Shown here: piece by piece, positions 17,156-26,127 of the stretch | How the letters are laid out: each line of letters opens with the position of its first letter | Position numbering within the stretch: position 1 is the stretch's first letter | DNA from: Spirochaetota bacterium | GTDB lineage: Bacteria > Spirochaetota > UBA4802 > UBA5368 | Reading direction: 5' to 3' | Assembly: GCA_025457965.1 (NCBI GenBank) | Contig: JALOTJ010000004.1 | Coordinates: 1 to 51,678, forward strand | DNA: 51,678 nucleotides | Translations under genes and position numbers: made by a program | Notes under the pieces: generated by a model | What the model saw: the letters and a program-made list of their open reading frames with translations, nothing else | Database searches by the model: none | Told to the model about the DNA's origin: nothing

Positions 17156-18769
17156 ATGAAGGCGATAGTCTTGACGATGATTACGCTTTTGATCGCGGTT
17201 CCAGCCGCGTTCGGCCTGACTGCCGAGACGGGCATCGAGCCCGCCCGCGTGCGGGTGGGGGAGGCGGCGACGCTTTCCATCAAAATCGACGGTGCCGACG
17301 CTCCCGAGCCGGTTTCAGTTCCCGAAGTGGAGGGGCTTTCGATCGCGTTTACGGGCACGCGGCGGAGCTTCCAGTTCATTAACGGGAAGGGCCGCTCGGA
17401 AACGGCATTGACCTTCCGCGTGGTTCCGGATCGAAGCGGAAGCTTTACCGTCCCGCCCATCACGCTGAAGCGCGGCGGGGAAACAATCCGCTCCAATGCC
17501 GTAACATTTCTTGCGCACGCGGAAGGCACGCCCTCCCCGCGCGGCACGGGCCCGGTCGGGGGACTGGTGCGCGCATCGACACGGAACGTGGTGGCGGGGG
17601 AGCCCATACTTCTGCGTTTTTATCTGGTACACCCGGGAGTCGAGTTTGCCCGGGCCCCGGTTTTCGATAAAATACCCGCCGTACGGGGTTTTATCCTTAA
17701 ACAGATCGACGAAACGCAGCCGGATGGAAGTATGCGCACTGAGAGGGGCGAATTCATCAAGTCGCATATCGCCACCTTTGCGGCCGTGCCTCTGGAGAGC
17801 GGGAGCTTTTCCATCGGGGGCGGTTCGGTCAGTGTCACGGTTGCCGAGTCCGATTCCGGGTCGTTTTTTCCCTTTCTGGTGCCGTCGACACGGCGCATCG
17901 ATTTTGATACCATACCGGTTACGGTGAATCCCTTGCCGGCCGCCGGGAAACCGGCCGGTTTCCGGGGTGATGTCGGCGTCTTCACGGTAAAGATGGAATT
18001 CCCCGACCGGTCCTTTCCCGTCTTCACGGAGTTTCGCCTGAAGGTGAAGGTCGCCGGCAGGGGAAACCTTCTTTCGCTCTCGCGGCCCGAGTTCGCGAAA
18101 GTCGAGGCGCTTTCGATAATTGGTAGCGATGGAGAGGTCAGGCTCACTGTCGCAAACGGATTTATTGAGGGCGAACGGGAATTTATCTATACGGCCATAC
18201 CGCAGAGACCGGGACCGTTTGTTCTGCCGGGCCTCAGTCTCGGCTATTTCAATCCGATCTCGGGGCGCTATGAGGTGGCCCGAACCGCCGACCATGCCTT
18301 CGAGGCGGCCCCGGGCGCCGCAATGCGGAAGGGCCCGGGGAAAGACGGCACCGGAGTAACGTCGCAGGGACTGGAGTTCGATCCGCTGGCGGTGCTGGGG
18401 ATCATCCTGCTCGCAGCCGGGGGCGTCGCGGCGGCCATGTGGTGGAGGCGCCGTGTTTTTTCCGTTTCGCCGAAATCGGGTCCGAGGATGGAATCGTCGG
18501 CCGCGCCGGTGCCGGCGCGGCCGAAAGACCGGCGGGCGGAGCTCGCAAATGCCGCACGCCGGCGGGATCCCGGGTTATTTCTGAAAACGGCCGCTCTTAT
18601 GCTCGATGAAACGTGCACCGCCACATGGTACGGAGCGGCGGAAGATTCGGTAAGGCAAAGCGTCGATGATCTGAAGCGGCGGGTTTACCAGCACCGGTAC
18701 GCCGGTAGGGCCCTTGCGGACCGGGAGATGGATGAGCTTTATCGACGGTTCAGGGAAATATTCCGATGA
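17156..18769 (+). CDS. batD: BatD-like oxygen-tolerance protein
   Basis: The ORF opens at 17102 inside the BatB-C gene, but the signal peptide starts at MKAIVLTMITLLIAVPAAFGLTAETG, so ATG 17156 (after GGGAAAG) is preferred, giving about 537 residues. It is exported and composed of Ig-like beta domains (ARVRVGEAATLSIKIDGAD; SRNVVAGEPILLRFYL-like repeats; FTVKMEFPDRSFPVFTEFRLKVKVAGRGNLLSL). A membrane helix near 420-440 (LAVLGIILLAAGGVAAAMWW) and a helical cytoplasmic tail follow. Order and length match BatD. It is the last gene of the operon and converges on mazG with a 27-nt gap. Confidence 0.88.
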   Translation: MKAIVLTMITLLIAVPAAFGLTAETGIEPARVRVGEAATLSIKIDGADAPEPVSVPEVEGLSIAFTGTRRSFQFINGKGRSETALTFRVVPDRSGSFTVPPITLKRGGETIRSNAVTFLAHAEGTPSPRGTGPVGGLVRASTRNVVAGEPILLRFYLVHPGVEFARAPVFDKIPAVRGFILKQIDETQPDGSMRTERGEFIKSHIATFAAVPLESGSFSIGGGSVSVTVAESDSGSFFPFLVPSTRRIDFDTIPVTVNPLPAAGKPAGFRGDVGVFTVKMEFPDRSFPVFTEFRLKVKVAGRGNLLSLSRPEFAKVEALSIIGSDGEVRLTVANGFIEGEREFIYTAIPQRPGPFVLPGLSLGYFNPISGRYEVARTADHAFEAAPGAAMRKGPGKDGTGVTSQGLEFDPLAVLGIILLAAGGVAAAMWWRRRVFSVSPKSGPRMESSAAPVPARPKDRRAELANAARRRDPGLFLKTAALMLDETCTATWYGAAEDSVRQSVDDLKRRVYQHRYAGRALADREMDELYRRFREIFR

Positions 18770-18796
18770 GGATGAGCCGCCGCATAAAGTATTCGT

Positions 18797-19588
18797 CTAA
18801 CGCAATTTCGCCGACTCCCACATCTCATCCATTTCGGAGAGAGCCATGTCTTCCAGCTTCATGCCCCGCGCCGAGGCCTCTTTCTCGAGGGTCCTGAAGC
18901 GGTCAATAAACTTTTTCACGGTGCGGTTAAGCGCGTCTTCCGCGTTGATGCCGAGGAAGCGCGCGATATTTACCATGGTGAAGAGGATGTCGCCCATCTC
19001 ATCCTCAACGCGGGACGTCCTGTCCGCATCAGGAGTTGCCGACAGCGCTTCCTTGAATTCGGCGACCTCTTCATCGAGCTTGGCGATCACGTCCTCGGTT
19101 TTCTCCCAGTCGAAACCGACCCGCGACACCTTCTGCTGTACCCGGTAGGCCTTGAGGAGCGACGGCAGGTGCGCCGGGACGCCGTCGAGTATCGATTCCC
19201 TGTGCGCCTTCTCCTTTTTCTTAATCCTTTCCCAGCGCTCTATAACCTCGTTTGCGCTCGACGCCTTCTCACCGCCGAAGACGTGGGGATGGCGAAAGAC
19301 CAGCTTATCGAGGATTCCCCGCGCCACGTCATCAATCGTAAACCGGTTCTCTTCGCGGGCTATCTGGGCATGGGCGTAGACCTGGTAGAGCAGATCGCCC
19401 AGTTCTTCCCTGAGGTTTTCGGGATCGCCGCTGTCGATCGCCTCGTACACCTCGTACGCCTCTTCAATCAGATAGGGCTTCAGGGTCCGCGAGGTCTGCT
19501 CCCTGTCCCAGGCGCACCCGTTATCGGCGCGCAGTATCGATGCCAGCTCTTCGAGCGCGTAGAGCGGTCGTTTTTCCTTGAATTCCAT
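18797..19588 (-). CDS. mazG: Nucleoside triphosphate pyrophosphohydrolase MazG
   Basis: The true start is ATG 19588 (MEFKEKRPLYALEELASILR) after GAGGG; the longer ORF upstream is out-of-family sequence. The protein has 263 residues, the full-length two-domain MazG. The first domain has CAWDREQTSRTLKPYLIEEAYEVYEAIDSGDPENLREELGDLLYQVYAHA. The second has DEEVAEFKEAL...VEDEMGDILFTMVNIARFLGINAEDALNRTVKKF. The E-x-x-E and E-x-x-D metal ligands are present in both. It hydrolyses (d)NTPs to monophosphates and pyrophosphate, as house-cleaning and possible stress modulation. Confidence 0.95.
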   Translation of the reverse strand: MEFKEKRPLYALEELASILRADNGCAWDREQTSRTLKPYLIEEAYEVYEAIDSGDPENLREELGDLLYQVYAHAQIAREENRFTIDDVARGILDKLVFRHPHVFGGEKASSANEVIERWERIKKKEKAHRESILDGVPAHLPSLLKAYRVQQKVSRVGFDWEKTEDVIAKLDEEVAEFKEALSATPDADRTSRVEDEMGDILFTMVNIARFLGINAEDALNRTVKKFIDRFRTLEKEASARGMKLEDMALSEMDEMWESAKLR

Positions 19589-19692
19589 GGCCGTCCCTCT
19601 TCGCTCACACAATGGACGCGTGGATCCGGTATTGTCAATATAAAATGAATGATGACCGCGCGGCGATGCGTTGTCACCGCGCGTTCGGGGGG

Positions 19693-19893
19693 TCAGTCTT
19701 TCCTGGTGTTGATTCCCAGCGGCACGTACAGCGGGCAGGTCGAGACTATACTGGTCGCGATGAATATTATCGCGATGATCCCGAGAACCACGGCGGCGAG
19801 TCCGCTGATATTGCCGGTCAGGTATAAAACCCCAATTATTACCGCGACCGTCACGCGCAATAATCTGTCTATGGTGCCCATGTTTTTCCTCAT
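19693..19893 (-). CDS. Small DUF2892 membrane protein
   Basis: 66 residues from ATG 19893, which follows GGAGGA at good spacing; upstream ORF sequence is discarded. The sequence RKNMGTIDRLLRVTVAVIIGVLYLTGNISGLAAVVLGIIAIIFIATSIVSTCPLYVPLGINT has two hydrophobic helices and the C-P-L-Y-x-x-x-G-I ending typical of DUF2892, which is also the membrane tail of the rhodanese YgaP. Function unknown; the conserved cysteine hints at sulfur chemistry in some relatives. It may follow from its own promoter, as mazG lies 104 nt downstream on the same strand. Confidence 0.85.
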   Translation of the reverse strand: MRKNMGTIDRLLRVTVAVIIGVLYLTGNISGLAAVVLGIIAIIFIATSIVSTCPLYVPLGINTRKD

Positions 19894-20027
19894 GTCCTTC
19901 CTCCACGCGGTTTGTAGAATATAGCCCTGGGCCGTTACAAGCCTGAATCCCTGATGAACGCGGCCCGCTGAAAAATAATACTGAGCGATTATGAACAAGT
20001 CAAAAAATAATTGTCGCAGGAGACGGG

Positions 20028-20501
20028 ATGGTATGGAATATAAGAATCAATTTTATCTCCGCCGGAGGATCCGAGCCGCAGTCTTTTTCTATGCAGGTTT
20101 CGGCCGTAAGCGCTGAAACGGATCCGAAGGTATTCACATCGATCGAGCCCGTCTATGACGTGCGCGGGGGCACGGAACGGGAGAAGCTCATCAAGGCGGT
20201 GGAACTGTCGCAGGGGATCTACTGCAGCGTTTCGATAATGGCAAAGCGGATATGTCCGTTAAGGTATTCCGTGGTGCTTAACGGCGAAACGGTCACCGGG
20301 GGCCAGCGGGGCGGGTGTCAGTTGGCAATCGTTATAACATACTCCGTGGCCGTTTCCTTGACCTCGAGCCTGATGTTCGACAGAAAGGTCTGTTCCAGCT
20401 CGAATTCCAGCTTTGATATCCAGCGCTCAAACCGGATTGATTCGAAATGCTTCCGGCCGATCACCAGGTCGAGTGTGCGGCCGTTCGACTGGAGTTCGTA
20501 A
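20028..20501 (+). pseudogene. OsmC-family remnant, N-terminal half missing and 3' end overrun
   Basis: Residues about 22-92 (MQVSAVSAETDPKVFTSIEPVYDVRGGTEREKLIKAVELSQGIYCSVSIMAKRICPLRYSVVLNGE) match the C-terminal half of OsmC/YhfA hydroperoxide-reductase folds, including the cysteine of the Y-C-S-V-S motif. The preceding 21 residues are too short to hold the usual N-terminal half with the first redox cysteine. After VVLNGETVTGGQ the frame has no stop where OsmC should end, and it reads on for about 60 residues opposite the convergent gene at 20318. A fair ribosome site (CAGGAGA) is present, so it may be expressed. It probably lost an internal segment and its own stop. Confidence 0.55.
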
Positions 20502-20641
20502 GAGACTTCTCCCATGGATAGCTGCATGGTCACCTCGAAGATATCGATGGTTTTATGGGCGGCCTTTATCTCGACGTCACGCTTTCCATCGAATGCTTTT
20601 GTGATGCATGCAATCGCCTTCATGTAATCGACCGGTGCCAT
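20318..20641 (-). CDS. Hypothetical 107-residue protein
   Basis: The start ATG at 20641 follows GGGGGAG closely. The protein (MAPVDYMKAIACITKAFDGKRDVEIKAAHKTIDIFEVTMQLSMGEVSYELQS...YVITIAN) has a short helix, then alternating beta-like segments, no membrane helix and no recognised motif. Codon composition looks like that of its neighbours. Its 3' part lies opposite the tail of the OsmC-like ORF, and I regard this gene as the real one in that overlap. Function unknown. Confidence 0.6.
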   Translation of the reverse strand: MAPVDYMKAIACITKAFDGKRDVEIKAAHKTIDIFEVTMQLSMGEVSYELQSNGRTLDLVIGRKHFESIRFERWISKLEFELEQTFLSNIRLEVKETATEYVITIAN

Positions 20642-20712
20642 CGTGCTCCCCCCGCTTTTCGAAAAATCCTTGCATATCATGGCCGGATCGAGCAGCATAG
20701 TGCAACAAGAAA

Positions 20713-21147
20713 ATGGAAATAGAAAAGATAATCAGGGTGCTTACCGCCAACAGCCGCTTCTTCCACGCCTTCGGCGAAGAGGAGATGATGGATTTCCTGA
20801 AGCGGTGCACCAGCAGGTCTCACAAGGACGGCGAGGTCATATTCCGCGAGGACTCGAACGGGACCGAGCTCTTCATCATCGTTTCCGGCTCGGTCAGGGT
20901 GAAAAAGGACGGCCGCATAATCGACGTCGTCCGCTCGGGCGAGTGTTTCGGCGAGATGGGTGCGCTTTCCGGGGAGAAGCGCTCGGCGACCATGGAGGCG
21001 AACGGCGACGTGGTGCTTCTGGCGATAGACGAGAAAAAGATCGCGACGCTTCCCGTTGAGGCGCAGGCGAAGCTCTTTAAAAATACGCTCATGGTCGTGT
21101 CCGAGCGGCTTCGCAAGCGCCTTGAGGAGCGAAGCCATGGGGGTTGA
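20713..21147 (+). CDS. Cyclic nucleotide-binding domain protein
   Basis: 144 residues forming a single CRP-type cNMP-binding domain. The phosphate-binding cassette is complete: SGECFGEMGALSGEKRSATMEA (about 76-97), with the Glu that contacts ribose and the Arg that contacts the cyclic phosphate. There is no HTH domain, so it is a sensor rather than a transcription factor; a C-terminal helix (LFKNTLMVVSERLRKRLEE) could pass the signal on. It overlaps the next gene, an ABC ATPase, by 11 nt. This suggests the cyclic-nucleotide sensor acts on that exporter, or is at least made in fixed ratio with it (inference). Confidence 0.9.
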   Translation: MEIEKIIRVLTANSRFFHAFGEEEMMDFLKRCTSRSHKDGEVIFREDSNGTELFIIVSGSVRVKKDGRIIDVVRSGECFGEMGALSGEKRSATMEANGDVVLLAIDEKKIATLPVEAQAKLFKNTLMVVSERLRKRLEERSHGG

Positions 21148-22036
21148 TCTTACGGGTCCGGTGCTCGAAGTGCGCGCGCTGGTCAAGGATTTCCCCGAGG
21201 TGCGCGCCGTCGATGATGTCAGTTTCGCGATCGGGCGGGGGACCTGCTTCGGTCTGCTGGGGCCCAACGGCGCGGGGAAGACCACCACGATCGAAGTGGT
21301 CGAGGGTATTTTACGGCCCACCGCGGGCGATGTGCTCTACAAAGGAGCGCCCCGCACGGCGGGCTTTCGCGAAGAGGTCGGGATTCAATTTCAGAACACC
21401 GAGCTGCCTCAGTACCTCAGCGTTCGTGAAACGCTCCAGTTTTTCCGCACCCTGTACGACAAGAAAGCGAACCTGGAGTATCTGATAGAGATATGCCGTC
21501 TGGAAGAGATCCTCGACCGCGACAACCGTAAGATCTCCGGCGGACAGCGGCAGCGGCTCCTCCTCGCGATGGCGCTTGCAAACGATCCCGAGCTCGTGTT
21601 TCTCGACGAGCCGACCACCGGCCTCGATCCCCAGGCCCGCCGCCACCTGTGGGAGATCGTGGCGAGGATCAAGTCCGAAAACAAGACCATCGTCCTCACC
21701 ACGCACTACATGGAGGAGGCGCAGATTCTCTGTGATACGATCGCGATAATGGACCGCGGCAGGGTGATCGCCATGGGAGCGCCCGAGGAGCTCCTCGCCA
21801 TTCACGGAGGGGGGGCGTCGATCCTTTTGCCCGGCAAACTCGATGCGGGAAAGCTCGAGGGTGTTTCGTGCAGGTGGTTCGAGGTCGAGGACGGGATCGA
21901 GATACAGACCGATTCGCTGAACGACTGCATCCACGCGCTTGTGGGGCGGGGGGTCGATCTTTCGGGGATGAGTGTTCGTTCGCAGAACCTCGAGGACCTG
22001 TTTTTGAAACTCACCGGGTCGCAGCTTCGAAGCTAG
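21137..22036 (+). CDS. ABC-2 type exporter ATP-binding protein
   Basis: Real start ATG 21137 (MGVDLTGPVLEVRALVKDFPEV), inside the end of the cNMP-binding gene, giving 299 residues. Motifs are Walker A GLLGPNGAGKTTTIEVVEG, signature ISGGQRQRLLLAMALANDPELVFLDEPTTGLDPQARR with Walker B, and H-loop VLTTHYMEEAQ. The C-terminal 80 residues follow the DrrA/CcmA-type extension. With the permease 14 nt downstream it forms a two-gene exporter. The substrate is unknown; relatives move drugs, lipids or polysaccharides. Confidence 0.92.
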   Translation: MGVDLTGPVLEVRALVKDFPEVRAVDDVSFAIGRGTCFGLLGPNGAGKTTTIEVVEGILRPTAGDVLYKGAPRTAGFREEVGIQFQNTELPQYLSVRETLQFFRTLYDKKANLEYLIEICRLEEILDRDNRKISGGQRQRLLLAMALANDPELVFLDEPTTGLDPQARRHLWEIVARIKSENKTIVLTTHYMEEAQILCDTIAIMDRGRVIAMGAPEELLAIHGGGASILLPGKLDAGKLEGVSCRWFEVEDGIEIQTDSLNDCIHALVGRGVDLSGMSVRSQNLEDLFLKLTGSQLRS

Positions 22037-22050
22037 AGGGGGGACGGTCC

Positions 22051-23085
22051 ATGTGGAAGCGGATCAGGATTCTGTTTATCGCGCGCAACAAGGAGTTCTA
22101 CCGCGACCGCTCGGCCCTGGGATGGAACCTGCTCTTCCCCTTCCTCATCATTATAGGGTACAGCTTTCTCTTCGGCGGGAACGGCCAGGCGCTCTACAAG
22201 GTCGGTGTCGTGGTCGAATCGAGCGCTGCCGCGAAACTCCTCCCCCCGCAATTCGCCGAATTTAGAAAAACCAGGCACGTCGAATTCGTGGAATTTTCAT
22301 CCGTTGAGGAAGGGCTGGAGAAACTAAGACATCACCGTATCGACCTCCTGGTGCAGCCATTATTGAAACGGTACTGGATGAGTTCGACCTCTCCGAAGGG
22401 TTATGTGAGCGAGCGTCTGCTCGCCTCATCGGGAGCGACGCGCCCGGACGGCTTCGAAAAGCAGAGCGTTGTAGGGAGAGAAATCCCCTATGTGGAGTGG
22501 CTCTTCCCCGGCATCCTCGGAATGAACATCATGTTCAGCGCGCTCTTCGGGGTGGGATACACGGTGGTGCGATACCGTAAAAACGGGGCGCTCAAACGCA
22601 TGAGCGTGACGCCGGTGCGTCCGCACGAGTTCCTGACCGCTCAGGTGCTCTCGCGAATGTTTCTGATTCTCATCACCACGGCGGTGGTCTACGCGGGTTG
22701 CGCGGCGCTGTACGGTTTCAGCTGCAGGGGGTCGTACGCCACGCTCTTCCTGGTCTTTGCCGTCGGAGGCTTCAGCATGGTCGCGCTGGGACTCCTGGTG
22801 GCCTCGCGCAGCTCGAGCGAGGAGTTCGCCGGGGGCGTGCTGAATTTACTTAGCTGGCCGATGATGTTTCTTTCCGAGGTATGGTTTTCCCTGGAGGGCG
22901 CGCGTCCCTGGGTGCAGAAACTCGCGAAGTTGTTTCCGCTCACGCCCATGATCGACGCGGCGCGGCGCGTCATGAATGACGGCGCCGGGCTCGTCGAGGT
23001 CGGCCCCCGGCTTCTGGCCATGGCCGCGATGTCCGCGCTGTTTCTCCTGGCGGGCTCGCTCCTGTTCACCTGGCGCAAGGAGTGA
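22051..23085 (+). CDS. ABC-2 type exporter permease
   Basis: Start ATG 22051 (MWKRIRILFIARNKEFYRDRSALGWNLLFPFLIIIGYSFLFGG), preceded by GAGGGGGGAC; the longer ORF overlaps the ATPase gene in another frame. The protein has 344 residues: one N-terminal helix, a roughly 150-residue extracytoplasmic segment, then five helices. The ABC-2 signature is RYRKNGALKRMSVTPVRPHEFLTAQVLSRMF. Hydrophobic blocks such as IDAARRVMND and LLAMAAMSALFLLAGSLLF close the family pattern. It converges on the CreD-like gene, whose stop begins at the next base. Confidence 0.9.
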   Translation: MWKRIRILFIARNKEFYRDRSALGWNLLFPFLIIIGYSFLFGGNGQALYKVGVVVESSAAAKLLPPQFAEFRKTRHVEFVEFSSVEEGLEKLRHHRIDLLVQPLLKRYWMSSTSPKGYVSERLLASSGATRPDGFEKQSVVGREIPYVEWLFPGILGMNIMFSALFGVGYTVVRYRKNGALKRMSVTPVRPHEFLTAQVLSRMFLILITTAVVYAGCAALYGFSCRGSYATLFLVFAVGGFSMVALGLLVASRSSSEEFAGGVLNLLSWPMMFLSEVWFSLEGARPWVQKLAKLFPLTPMIDAARRVMNDGAGLVEVGPRLLAMAAMSALFLLAGSLLFTWRKE

Positions 23086-24399
23086 TTACAGCCGGTCCTC
23101 CCAGTCCACGCCGGCGGTCGCGCGCATGAGCCCGATGAACGCGATGATACTCGCCACCGTTATGAGAAAACCAGTGTGCTCGGGAAAGAAGAACGCCGTC
23201 GAGAATACCCACTGGAATATCCCAGCTCCCGCGAGGATGATGCGAAGCAGCGCGCGGTCCTTTCCCATCAGAGAGCAGTAATATGACACGATTCCGGTCG
23301 ATACGGCGAGCGAAGCGAAAACCGCCGCGACGATGTGCAGGTAGCTGATGAGGTACGAGCCGAGCAGGTAGAAGATGAAGAACCCGGTGACGATGAAGAG
23401 GTGGTTCATGGGATGCAGTTGTATCCGCCGTGCGGCCGTCATCACAATCAGGAAGCCGAGAAACAGGAAGATGGCCAGCGGCGCATAGAAGAAGAGCTTC
23501 GAGACGATCTTGCCGTAATTGCCCGGGATGTCGAACTTCATGGCGATGTTCTGTCCCGTCACCAGGTTCTCTCCCTTCCAGGTCACGCGGGTCGTGGCGC
23601 CGTCGGTGTCCTGTTTTGTGGGGACCATCGCACCGTCGGGAACGACGGTGTCGGCAAAGCCGGTAGAGAGCTCCACGTCAAGTTTCCGTATCTGCATCTG
23701 CCGCTGCCCGAGCGCGTAGCTGAATATTGAGGTCCCCTGTGCGCTGTAGGATATCGTGAAGGTGCGTTTCTCGCCGGGGTTCATTTCGCTCTGCCAGTCG
23801 ATGCCGTCGGCGAGGCTGGCGTCGCCGGTGTAGGCGACGCCGTCGACGGTCACGGCGATGTCGGTGATGTTGCCCGCCCCCGAGGGGAGCGCGAAACGGA
23901 AGTACACCTTCTTCCTGGCGTTGTGAAGGTTTTTTATCTCGTAGGAGCCGGTGAAGCGCAGCATGTAGCCCGGGAATTTCAGCAGGCCCTTGGTGCGGAC
24001 ACTGGGTTCGATCTTTATTCCGAGGCGTTGCGATTCGAAGCCCATATCGGTCGAAATGAGCCGTTTGCGGAACTGCATCTGGCCGGAGTTCTTGTCCTCA
24101 TACTGTTCCGTTGAGTAGCCCTCGTACGAGAACTCCGGCGGCGCCTGTTCGATCGCGCCGCCCCATATCTCACTTACCGATTTAAGGCTGCGGCTGTACG
24201 ATTCGTTGTGCCGGCTGTCGATGCGCAGGCCGATGGCGACCGCGACCACGCTGAACACCAGCCCTATGCCCGCGATAATCGCGTAGCGCAGGAGCTTTTT
24301 AACGAGGTCGGGCCGCACCTGGTAAATGCGAACCGACATGATGATGAACGCGCCGATGATGACGCACAGTCCGAGAAAAACAAGCCCGCCAGCAGTCAT
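23086..24399 (-). CDS. CreD-like inner-membrane protein
   Basis: 437 residues. One or two N-terminal helices (GGLVFLGLCVIIGAFIIMSVRIY; LLRYAIIAGIGLVFSVVAVAIGL) precede a roughly 250-residue exported beta-rich domain. About six helices follow, opening with RIQLHPMNHLFIVTGFFIFYLLGSYLISYLHIVAAV and ending GLMRATAGVDWEDRL. The C-terminal half has the layout of CreD (the LLIGL-x-x-FYLLLLSLSE helix and the final R-V-D-W motif), but the match is distant. No CreB/CreC genes are nearby. CreD proteins protect the envelope by an unknown mechanism; here the role is undefined. Confidence 0.6.
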   Translation of the reverse strand: MTAGGLVFLGLCVIIGAFIIMSVRIYQVRPDLVKKLLRYAIIAGIGLVFSVVAVAIGLRIDSRHNESYSRSLKSVSEIWGGAIEQAPPEFSYEGYSTEQYEDKNSGQMQFRKRLISTDMGFESQRLGIKIEPSVRTKGLLKFPGYMLRFTGSYEIKNLHNARKKVYFRFALPSGAGNITDIAVTVDGVAYTGDASLADGIDWQSEMNPGEKRTFTISYSAQGTSIFSYALGQRQMQIRKLDVELSTGFADTVVPDGAMVPTKQDTDGATTRVTWKGENLVTGQNIAMKFDIPGNYGKIVSKLFFYAPLAIFLFLGFLIVMTAARRIQLHPMNHLFIVTGFFIFYLLGSYLISYLHIVAAVFASLAVSTGIVSYYCSLMGKDRALLRIILAGAGIFQWVFSTAFFFPEHTGFLITVASIIAFIGLMRATAGVDWEDRL

Positions 24400-24653
24400 G
24401 GCACTCCTCCGCGTGTCGTGATTCGGTCATAAGAGCCGGGGAGGATTCCCCGGGACCGGTCGACGTATACATCATTTATAACGTTCCGTCAAGGCAAATG
24501 CCGGCCGGCCTGTCCGCCCCCGCCTACGCACATGAAAACACCCGATTGTGAATATTTTCTGTTGACACGATGCGTGGCATCCCATGAAGCTATGCGCGCG
24601 GAGGCCCTCCCCGGGCCGACCATCCGCAATATCTATGTTGTGCGAGGTTAGCA
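24400..24653. other. Divergent intergenic region, CreD-like gene / glyA
   Basis: About 250 nt carrying start signals for both genes. A small hairpin, GGGGAGGATTCCCC, lies at about 24438-24451. A TTGACA at about 24563 points toward glyA but lacks a good -10 at normal spacing. I saw no known riboswitch consensus. Confidence 0.4.
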
Positions 24654-25937
24654 ATGGCAGCTTCATCTTCCCGATACAGATATCTTGCCCAAAATGATCC
24701 CGAGGTGGCCGCGATTCTCCGCCGCGAGAACGAACGGCAGGAGGATTCACTCATCCTGATCGCCTCCGAGAACTACACGTCCCAGGCGGTCCTCGAGGCC
24801 TCGGCCTGCGTGATGACCAACAAATATGCCGAGGGCTATCCAGGGAAACGCTATTACAACGGATGCGCGTTCGTCGACGAGGTAGAGGTCCTCGCGATCG
24901 AGCGCATTAAAAAGCTCTTCAGCGCGGACGTCGCCAACGTCCAGCCGCACAGCGGCACGCAGGCGAACATGGCCGTGCTGATGTCGTTGCTCTCGCCCGG
25001 CGACACCTTCATGGGCATGAACCTGGCCCACGGCGGACACCTCTCTCATGGTTCGCCGGTCAACTTTTCGGGCCTGTATTACCGCGTGGTCTCATACGGG
25101 GTGAAGCAGGACACCGGCCGCATCGACTATGACGCCGCGGCGTCGACCGCAAGGGAGTTCAGGCCGAAGGTCATCATCACCGGCGCCTCTGCGTATCCGC
25201 GCCTCATCGACTTCGCCAAATTCAGGGAGATCGCCGATTCGGTCGGCGCTCTCCTGGTGGCTGACATCGCGCACATCGCGGGGCTCGTGGCGACCGGCGA
25301 CCATCCCTCCCCGGTCGGCATCGCCGATTACGTGACCATGACCACGCACAAGACCCTCAGGGGACCGCGCGGCGGCGTGATCCTGGCGAAGAAGGACCAC
25401 GAGGCCGTCATGAACAAGTATATCTTCCCCGGCATCCAGGGCGGGCCGCTCATGAACACCGTCGCCGCGAAGGCCGTCGCCTTCGGCGAGGCGCTCGAAC
25501 CGGCATTCGGCGCGTACTCGAAACAGGTCGTTAAAAACGCGGGCGCGCTCGCCCAGACGCTCCTCTCGCGGGGCCTCAAACTCGTATCGGACGGCACGGA
25601 CAATCACCTTATGCTGGTGGACCTCCGTAATAAAAACCTTACCGGCCGCGACGTCGCCAACCGCCTGGACTCCGCGGGCATCACCTGCAATAAAAACGGA
25701 GTACCCTTCGACGATAAGTCGCCGATGGTTACCAGCGGCATTCGCCTCGGCAGCCCGGCGCTTACCACCCGCGGGTTGAAGGAGGAAGAATTCAGGCGGG
25801 TAGGTACGCTCATCTGCGACATCATCGACGGCATGGCCGACGACGTCGTTCTCGCGCGCGTCAGGGCCGGAGTCGCAGAGCTCTGCTCATCGTTTCCGGT
25901 GGATTTCCTGCGCCTTCCCTTTCGCGAGGCCAGGTAA
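24654..25937 (+). CDS. glyA: Serine hydroxymethyltransferase
   Basis: 427 residues, standard length. It interconverts serine plus tetrahydrofolate with glycine plus 5,10-methylene-tetrahydrofolate, the main source of one-carbon units. The PLP-binding motif [15 protein letters not shown] places the Schiff-base lysine at residue 233. Other conserved blocks are [59 protein letters not shown], and [20 protein letters not shown]. Translation starts at the ATG after GAGGTTAGCA. It appears monocistronic: the next gene on the strand has a promoter-like region of its own. Confidence 0.97.
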   Translation: MAASSSRYRYLAQNDPEVAAILRRENERQEDSLILIASENYTSQAVLEASACVMTNKYAEGYPGKRYYNGCAFVDEVEVLAIERIKKLFSADVANVQPHSGTQANMAVLMSLLSPGDTFMGMNLAHGGHLSHGSPVNFSGLYYRVVSYGVKQDTGRIDYDAAASTAREFRPKVIITGASAYPRLIDFAKFREIADSVGALLVADIAHIAGLVATGDHPSPVGIADYVTMTTHKTLRGPRGGVILAKKDHEAVMNKYIFPGIQGGPLMNTVAAKAVAFGEALEPAFGAYSKQVVKNAGALAQTLLSRGLKLVSDGTDNHLMLVDLRNKNLTGRDVANRLDSAGITCNKNGVPFDDKSPMVTSGIRLGSPALTTRGLKEEEFRRVGTLICDIIDGMADDVVLARVRAGVAELCSSFPVDFLRLPFREAR

Positions 25938-25955
25938 CTAATCGGCAATAAATGC

Positions 25956-25984
25956 TTGACGACCGGGCATTTTCGGCGTTTATT
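25956..25984 (+). promoter_or_regulatory. Possible sigma-70 promoter for the FecR lipoprotein gene
   Basis: TTGACG (25956-25961), 17 nt, then TTTATT (25979-25984), about 145 nt upstream of the start codon. Spacing is ideal but the -10 is weak. Confidence 0.4.
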
Positions 25985-26127
25985 GTGGTTATTGAACAGA
26001 TACTGCGAATCGTCATCTGACTTGTGGCATGATTGAATAATAAGGGACGACTCCTGCCTGTGGAGGGGGCGACACTGATGGTTCATGTATTCGCAACAAG
26101 CCTATTCAAATCATACGGGAGGATCTT

